38,012 bases of DNA from Nitrospira sp. Lineage in GTDB: Bacteria > Nitrospirota > Nitrospiria > Nitrospirales > Nitrospiraceae. A program made the position numbers and the translations under genes. Positions 34,401 to 38,012 of the stretch are shown in pieces. The notes beneath the pieces were generated by a model, which was not told the DNA's origin, made no database searches, and saw only the letters and a program-made list of their open reading frames with translations. The stretch spans positions 1-38,012 of the forward strand of contig JARFPM010000018.1 of NCBI GenBank assembly GCA_030444405.1. Reading direction: 5' to 3'. The first letter of the stretch is position 1; the number at the start of each line of letters is the position of its first letter.

Positions 34401-35622
34401 TATGGAGAGCGAGCCCGACACGGTGACAGCTCCGAACTCGAATTCGTTGTATCGGACGCTACGATTCGAAGTGTCGGATACCGGAGTCGGCATCATGCCG
34501 GAGCATCAAGCGAAACTGTTTGAGCCGTTCACTCAAGCCGACGGCTCCACCACAAGGAAGTACGGAGGCACCGGGCTGGGGCTGGCCATCTGCAAGCAGC
34601 TCGTGGAGATGATGGGAGGGCGGATCGGTGTGGACAGCAAGCTCGGAGCAGGCAGCGTCTTTTGGCTTACGGTACGGTTTCCCGTCCAAGCAGAGGGCGC
34701 TCAGCCAATCACGACGACTCCGGTGGCCCTACGAGGCCGTAGAATTTTGATCGTGGATGATCATGCCACGAACCGTCGAGTTCTTGAGCAGAGTCTGCGG
34801 GGACAAGGGGTGATGTATGAAAGCGCGGAGAACGGGTATCAAGCGCTGGAGTGCCTGCGTAACGCGGTCCGTCGACAGGCTTTTTTCGATGTAGCCATTT
34901 TGGATATGCAGATGCCTGGCATGGACGGTCTGGAGTTAGCCCGCCGAATCAAGTCGGAACCGGTGATCAGCGCGACCCTTCTGGTGCTTCTGACATCGGT
35001 CGGCCAGCGCGGCGATGCCAAAGCGGCTCAACAGGCCGGTATTGCAGCCTATCTGACGAAACCGATCCGGCAGTCGCTCTTATACGAGTGCCTCGGCCTT
35101 GTTCTGGGAAGCGTCTCCAATGCGGTTGCTCCAACGCCTCAGGCGGCTACTCCCATCATTACCCGTCATAGCTTGTCAGAGGCGCAGACACGATCCAGAC
35201 CGCTGGTCCTCGTGGTTGAGGACAATCCGGTCAATCAAAAGGTTGCAGCGAATATGATTGAGAAGCTCGGGTATCGGGTCAATGTTGCGGCAAACGGGCA
35301 AGAAGCCGTCGATTCACTTGCGCGTATTCCGTATGCCCTCGTGTTCATGGATTGCCAGATGCCAGAAATGGATGGTTTTGAAGCGACAAGGGTGATTAGG
35401 AATCAGGAGGAGGGCCTACGCCAGGCGTGTGGTCGGGCGCCCCATCTACCCATCATCGCCATGACTGCCAACGCGATGCAGGAGGATCGTGACCGGTGTC
35501 AGGCGGTCGGGATGGATGACTTCCTCAGCAAGCCGGTCACGAGCAAATCCCTGGCAACGGTTCTGAATCGCTGGTTGCCGCGCGACCAGGCCCCCGCGGA
35601 ACCAGAATCGAAAGCAGCCTAG
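31417..35622 (+). CDS. Hybrid sensor histidine kinase with five PAS, one GAF and two receiver domains
   Basis: A 1401-residue soluble hybrid kinase. In order it has three PAS/PAC units ([60 protein letters not shown]), then a GAF domain ([20 protein letters not shown]), then two more PAS units ([40 protein letters not shown]). The HisKA box carries the phosphorylated His in [18 protein letters not shown]. The HATPase has N-box NLIGNAIKF and G2 [13 protein letters not shown]. Two receivers follow, with Asp in [12 protein letters not shown] and [12 protein letters not shown]. No Hpt domain follows. I start at GTG 31417 because GAGAAGG lies 8 bases upstream; GTG 31381 is an alternative. The output partner is not adjacent. 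Confidence 0.93.
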   Translation: MTDRRPDGTGARAVRISEGDWAAVLEGSGMGLWEWDAATNRVLFSDGWKAMFGYVQDEVGDSLDAWSSLVHPDDRPRVMAALQRYACGETPTYSTEHRMRCKDGSYKWVHDQAKISSRMPDGRPLCLLGFLADITARKQEEEGRLKRETLLSLMLHTGPGCIKRVASDGTLLQMNPAGLCMIELDEKEAMGRCVFDVVTPEHRASFIDMHQAVIKGAPRTLQFEIQGFKGTRRWMETFAVPFLNPVTGNTEHLAVTHDITERKRAEEALRKSAARLNEAQRLAHIGSWELDLTTNQLDWSDEIYQIFEINRHSFGASYDAFLYAVHPDDRTDVHRAYTKSVRDKKPYEIVHRLLMPDGRVKYVQEQCKTTYDAAGQPQRSLGTVQDVTERMRLAEREAVRLEQLKKLSELGLTLSGDPSAIFERVVRMIGELFKVRVVCLSEIVGPELHFKAVYLNGEVAHDAGRCPLAVTPCATVEMDKELRVFDCVLERFPQASFLRDHHAVSYCGFPALDGHGQVVAVTCLLDDKPREFTVEEQELLRVFGQRIAIEVERARYLADQKRQAEELQRSHVFIRQIINTAPNFIFAKDREGRFTLANQAVAKAYGTTVDNLIGRTDADFNPDQAEVAFFRQKDLQVMDSLQEWSTAEEKITDATGTVRWLQTVKRPILDEQGAATMVLGVATDVTERKRVEEALRASESRLRLTLDVATDGLWDWNLTTLQAYYSPSWIRLLGLEDQDIPLNNIFDWKMRIHEHDRPEVERALNSHLEGQSAAYIVEHRVRHRSGEWKWFTMRGKVVQWDGQGRPSRMMGTMIDITERKVSETKLAQAAQDLERKNRELAVARDKALEAVKIKAEFLATMSHEIRTPMNGVIGMTGLLLDTSLTPEQREYAEIVRLSSEHLLDIINEILDFSKIEAGKLELEDLNFDLHTVVEDAIGLHGGRAYAKGLELTCLVQAGVPTGLRGDPGRLRQILVNLIGNAIKFTEQGEVVVTVSMESEPDTVTAPNSNSLYRTLRFEVSDTGVGIMPEHQAKLFEPFTQADGSTTRKYGGTGLGLAICKQLVEMMGGRIGVDSKLGAGSVFWLTVRFPVQAEGAQPITTTPVALRGRRILIVDDHATNRRVLEQSLRGQGVMYESAENGYQALECLRNAVRRQAFFDVAILDMQMPGMDGLELARRIKSEPVISATLLVLLTSVGQRGDAKAAQQAGIAAYLTKPIRQSLLYECLGLVLGSVSNAVAPTPQAATPIITRHSLSEAQTRSRPLVLVVEDNPVNQKVAANMIEKLGYRVNVAANGQEAVDSLARIPYALVFMDCQMPEMDGFEATRVIRNQEEGLRQACGRAPHLPIIAMTANAMQEDRDRCQAVGMDDFLSKPVTSKSLATVLNRWLPRDQAPAEPESKAA

Positions 35623-35910
35623 TTATGAGGAGCGTACAGCGATTGCGAAGCTCCGTCGACTTTGACCGGACTCATCCACCTACGTGCAATACCTGACCCT
35701 TATCGTGATGGTCTCAACACAGCAGGCGCAATTCTCCTGCTCATGACCTCTTCCAACCACCAGGTCGAAAGTCGTACAATCAGTCCCCAATTTGAGTCCG
35801 TCTGCATTGATGGCGTTTCATAACTAGGCGACCATATCACTTCGACCACCTCCCCCGATGGTTTGTTGGATGCGGTTTCCACTCATGCACGGTGTGCCCC
35901 GTGAAGCACT

Positions 35911-36792
35911 ATGAGACCACGTGTCATCGTCACCGGGGCGGCGGGACTGATTGGGCGCTACGTTGTAAAGTCTGCGTCTCGATGGGCGCCAAACTGGGAG
36001 GTGCACGGTCTCAGTCGTGCCGATCTCGATCTCACAGATCGCGTTGCCGCCGAACAGGCTTGGCAGCGACTGAAACCCCATGCCGTCATCCACTGCGCGG
36101 CCGTAAGTCGAACGAAAGATTGCGAGCAAGATCCTCAGCTCGCTCGCCGCGGGAATATAGACGCCACGGCACATCTGGCCTATCTTTCCAAGGACGTTCC
36201 ATTTATTTTCTTGTCGAGTGGCGAAGTCTTCGATGGTAAGAAGGGCTGGTACTGTGAGACGGATAGACCCGATCCGATCAATGTCTACGGCAAGACTAAG
36301 CTTGAAGGGGAACAGCGTGTGTTGCAGAATGCGCGCCATGCCGTCGTTCGGATCGTCCTTACGGCGGGTACCTCACAGCACGGCGATCGAAGTTTCGTTG
36401 AAGAGATGAGTCGGTCGGTGAAGAGTGGGAAGACGGTGACGCTCTATGGCGATGAATTCCGCTGTCCGTTGCCGGCCGGGGTCATTGCCCGCTCGGTGTG
36501 GGAATTACTCGACAAAGGCGCTTCCGGTCTCTACCACCTTGGTGGACGGGAACGGCTGTCACGCTGGGAGATTGGGCAGGCGCTGCTGCCGTGGTATCCC
36601 GAGCTGCAAGGCCATTTGGTTGAAGGATCCGCCGGGGGGCATACCGGTGCCCCCAGGCCTGCGGATCTTTCTTTGAACTGTGAGAAAATCCAGGCGCTCT
36701 TGTCGTTTCCCATCCCAGGGTTTCGCAGTTGGTTGAAGGATCGGATGCACCAAGGCGTCGACATATGGGACTATGAGCCCAGTCTGTTGTAA
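35911..36792 (+). CDS. RmlD-like NAD(P)-dependent sugar-nucleotide reductase (SDR)
   Basis: This 293-residue extended short-chain dehydrogenase has the nucleotide-binding loop VTGAAGLIGRYV, a DLDLTDR motif, HCAAVSRTKDCEQDP, the FLSSGEVFDG segment with catalytic Ser, and YGKTKLEGE with the YxxxK pair. This is the pattern of dTDP-4-dehydrorhamnose reductase (RmlD/SDR17-18). No other rhamnose genes are nearby, so the actual substrate is open. It is followed 9 bases later by the DUF1295 gene, probably in one transcript. The ribosome binding site before ATG 35911 is weak. Confidence 0.8.
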   Translation: MRPRVIVTGAAGLIGRYVVKSASRWAPNWEVHGLSRADLDLTDRVAAEQAWQRLKPHAVIHCAAVSRTKDCEQDPQLARRGNIDATAHLAYLSKDVPFIFLSSGEVFDGKKGWYCETDRPDPINVYGKTKLEGEQRVLQNARHAVVRIVLTAGTSQHGDRSFVEEMSRSVKSGKTVTLYGDEFRCPLPAGVIARSVWELLDKGASGLYHLGGRERLSRWEIGQALLPWYPELQGHLVEGSAGGHTGAPRPADLSLNCEKIQALLSFPIPGFRSWLKDRMHQGVDIWDYEPSLL

Positions 36793-36801
36793 AGGGTAGG
36801 G

Positions 36802-37638
36802 ATGATGGGACCAGAAGACGGAATGCTTGAGTCGGATCCGCTGTCGCTTGTCATGATCGCCTATATCCTCATGGCGATCGTCATGGGTGTCCTGTGGGCA
36901 GTGCAGCGAAAGACCAAAAACGCCGCGATCGGTGATGTCGGGTGGTGCGCGGGGTTGATCGCCTCTGTGCTGTCCTATGCCACCCAGGCTCCCGCGGGAA
37001 TTGAGCGGATCCTGCTCACGGCGATGCTGGTTGTGCTCTATGCCGGGCGCTTGGGACTCCACATCTATTCCGAACGGGTGGCCGGGCAATCGGAAGACGG
37101 CCGTTATCGCCGCTTGCGGAAGAAATGGGGTGATTCTGAGTCGGTCAACATGTTTGTGTATTTCCAGTGGAAAGCCGTGTCTGTGGCAGTGTTTTCATTC
37201 CCGTTTCTGGCGGTGTTGTGGAACCCACGGGTTCCGTCCTCGGTGGTCGAACTGCTCGGATTGCTGATCTGGGGCGTAGGAGTAGCCGGTGAAGCGAAGG
37301 CTGACCGGCAACTTGCCCATTTCCGCGCCGATCCGAGGAACGAGGGCCGCGTTTGCCGGGAGGGCCTGTGGCGCTATTCACGCCATCCGAATTACTTCTT
37401 TGATTGGCTGCACTGGTGCTCCTATGTCGTCATGACAATGGGAGCGCCGGGCTGGCTGTTTACCTGGGTTGGCCCGATCGGCATGGGGTGGTTGCTATTC
37501 AGAGTGACCGGTATTCCACGGGCGGAAGAGCAAGCCCTCTCAAGCCGGGGGGAGGAGTATAAAGCCTACCAGGCGACGACCAACGCGTTTTTCCCGTGGT
37601 ATCCGCGACAGAAACCGGAGACGTCCGTTACGTTATGA
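36802..37638 (+). CDS. DUF1295 (steroid 5-alpha-reductase-like) membrane protein
   Basis: A 278-residue inner-membrane protein with about six helices. The C-terminal half carries the family motif GVAGEAKADRQLAHFRADPR, CREGLWRYSRHPNYFFDWLH and EEYKAYQATTNAFFPW, as in DUF1295 proteins, which share the fold of steroid 5-alpha-reductases and isoprenylcysteine methyltransferases. Relatives reduce or methylate lipid-like substrates; the reaction here is unknown. GGGTAGGG lies directly before the paired start codons ATG ATG at 36802/36805. Confidence 0.85.
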   Translation: MMGPEDGMLESDPLSLVMIAYILMAIVMGVLWAVQRKTKNAAIGDVGWCAGLIASVLSYATQAPAGIERILLTAMLVVLYAGRLGLHIYSERVAGQSEDGRYRRLRKKWGDSESVNMFVYFQWKAVSVAVFSFPFLAVLWNPRVPSSVVELLGLLIWGVGVAGEAKADRQLAHFRADPRNEGRVCREGLWRYSRHPNYFFDWLHWCSYVVMTMGAPGWLFTWVGPIGMGWLLFRVTGIPRAEEQALSSRGEEYKAYQATTNAFFPWYPRQKPETSVTL

Positions 37639-37659
37639 TGCCGTCAGGCCGGCGGTTGT

Positions 37660-37803
37660 CTAGCGCCAATGCATCTCTTCCGTGATTTCTACGGTAAGGT
37701 CGGCCGCTTTGAATTGTTCGACGAAGTCCGTCAAGCGAGCGCGGCCCGCTTCATCCATCCGGGTGATTTCCCATCCCGCGTCGCGACCTTCAGACCATCT
37801 CAC
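37660..37803 (-). CDS. Small acidic protein of unknown function
   Basis: The minus-strand frame ending at TAG 37662-37660 reads VRWSEGRDAGWEITRMDEAG, then RARLTDFVEQFKAADLTVEI and ends TEEMHWR. It looks coding, with strongly ordered helix-like acidic content. In-frame GTG 37803 gives 47 residues. The same coding character extends upstream (YVARSHLHDVVV) back to an ACG at 37839 that directly follows the TAG of the TPR-like gene, so the true start may be a changed ATG. The plus-strand frame over the same bases looks like its shadow. Confidence 0.4.
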   Translation of the reverse strand: MRWSEGRDAGWEITRMDEAGRARLTDFVEQFKAADLTVEITEEMHWR

Positions 37804-37839
37804 AACAACGTCGTGAAGGTGCGACCGCGCGACGTACGT

Positions 37840-38012
37840 CTATTTCCTGCTGTCCAGATCAGCTAGCCGTGCCCGAGCGATCTCGGCCACTTTGGTGGAT
37901 GGGTAAAGATTCACCAGTTCTTGGTAGAGCTGCTTGGCATGAGGGAGATTTCCTTGGTTTTCTTCGAAGGCGGCAGTTTCAAACAGCTCCTTAGCCTTGC
38001 TGCTATCGGAGC
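37840..38012 (-). CDS. TPR-like protein, C-terminal end (runs off right edge)
   Basis: The last 56 or so codons of a minus-strand gene: SDSSKAKELFETAAFEENQG followed by LPHAKQLYQELVNLYPSTKV and AEIARARLADLDSRK, then TAG. The A-x6-Y-x8-YP spacing is that of a tetratricopeptide or YfiO/BamD-like repeat. The start and the rest of the protein are outside the window. Confidence 0.6.
   Translation of the reverse strand, partial: SDSSKAKELFETAAFEENQGNLPHAKQLYQELVNLYPSTKVAEIARARLADLDSRK

Noticed and set aside
37669-37866. A 65-codon plus-strand frame at the right edge
   Set aside because: It lies antisense to two minus-strand coding frames that have better coding character.
1-38012. tRNA, rRNA, insertion sequences or phage genes
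   Set aside because: I looked for tRNA cloverleaf ends, transposase motifs and terminal inverted repeats and saw none that could be supported by eye.

Overview
The window looks like a chromosomal stretch from a GC-rich Gram-negative bacterium. I infer a Nitrospira-like member of the Nitrospirota. The reasons are an isocitrate dehydrogenase whose C-terminal domain is a separate downstream gene, a small DUF2934 protein, many PAS-rich signalling kinases and several short exported proteins. This is inference from protein character; no rRNA or tRNA is present to prove it.

Layout. 1-5.3 kb: a lipoprotein start leaving the left edge, then a type I-like export locus of HlyD-type adaptor (+), ABC-type membrane protein (-) and TolC-type outer-membrane protein (-). 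The ABC protein has lost every recognisable ATPase motif. 5.3-9.1 kb (minus strand): a frameshifted small membrane protein, a pyridine-nucleotide transhydrogenase with an apparent frameshift in its dinucleotide-binding loop, several small exported or cytosolic proteins (two broken), and a DUF2294 pair. 9.1-17.1 kb (minus strand): split isocitrate dehydrogenase, universal stress protein, SulP anion transporter, CysD-like ATP sulfurylase subunit, a methyltransferase broken by one missing base, and a large exported protein of unknown function. 17.3-20.8 kb: an NtrC-type regulator and its PAS/GAF histidine kinase, divergent from selO. 22.5-27.5 kb (plus strand): a giant membrane protein, two alpha/beta hydrolases and a 55-residue cysteine-containing protein with overlapping or nearly touching ends. 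27.5-29.3 kb (minus): a broken TIR-TPR gene. 29.5-37.6 kb (plus): ettA, a 1401-residue hybrid kinase with two receivers, an RmlD-like reductase and a DUF1295 membrane protein. The right edge holds a small ORF and the end of a TPR-like protein, both on the minus strand.

How the genes fit together. The IDH pair serves the oxidative or reductive TCA cycle, and the transhydrogenase would balance NADPH against NADH. SulP next to CysD suggests sulfate uptake and activation. The HK-RR pair is an enhancer-dependent (sigma-54) switch whose target is not visible. EttA couples translation to the ATP/ADP ratio.

A recurring oddity is gene breakage, mostly by one or two missing bases, often in short homopolymers or tandem repeats. 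Affected are the small membrane gene at 5.3 kb, sthA, the exported protein at 8.0 kb, the methyltransferase at 14.2 kb and the TIR-TPR gene. Long genes such as the 1106- and 1401-residue ones are intact. Read-level checking is needed to separate real decay from consensus errors.
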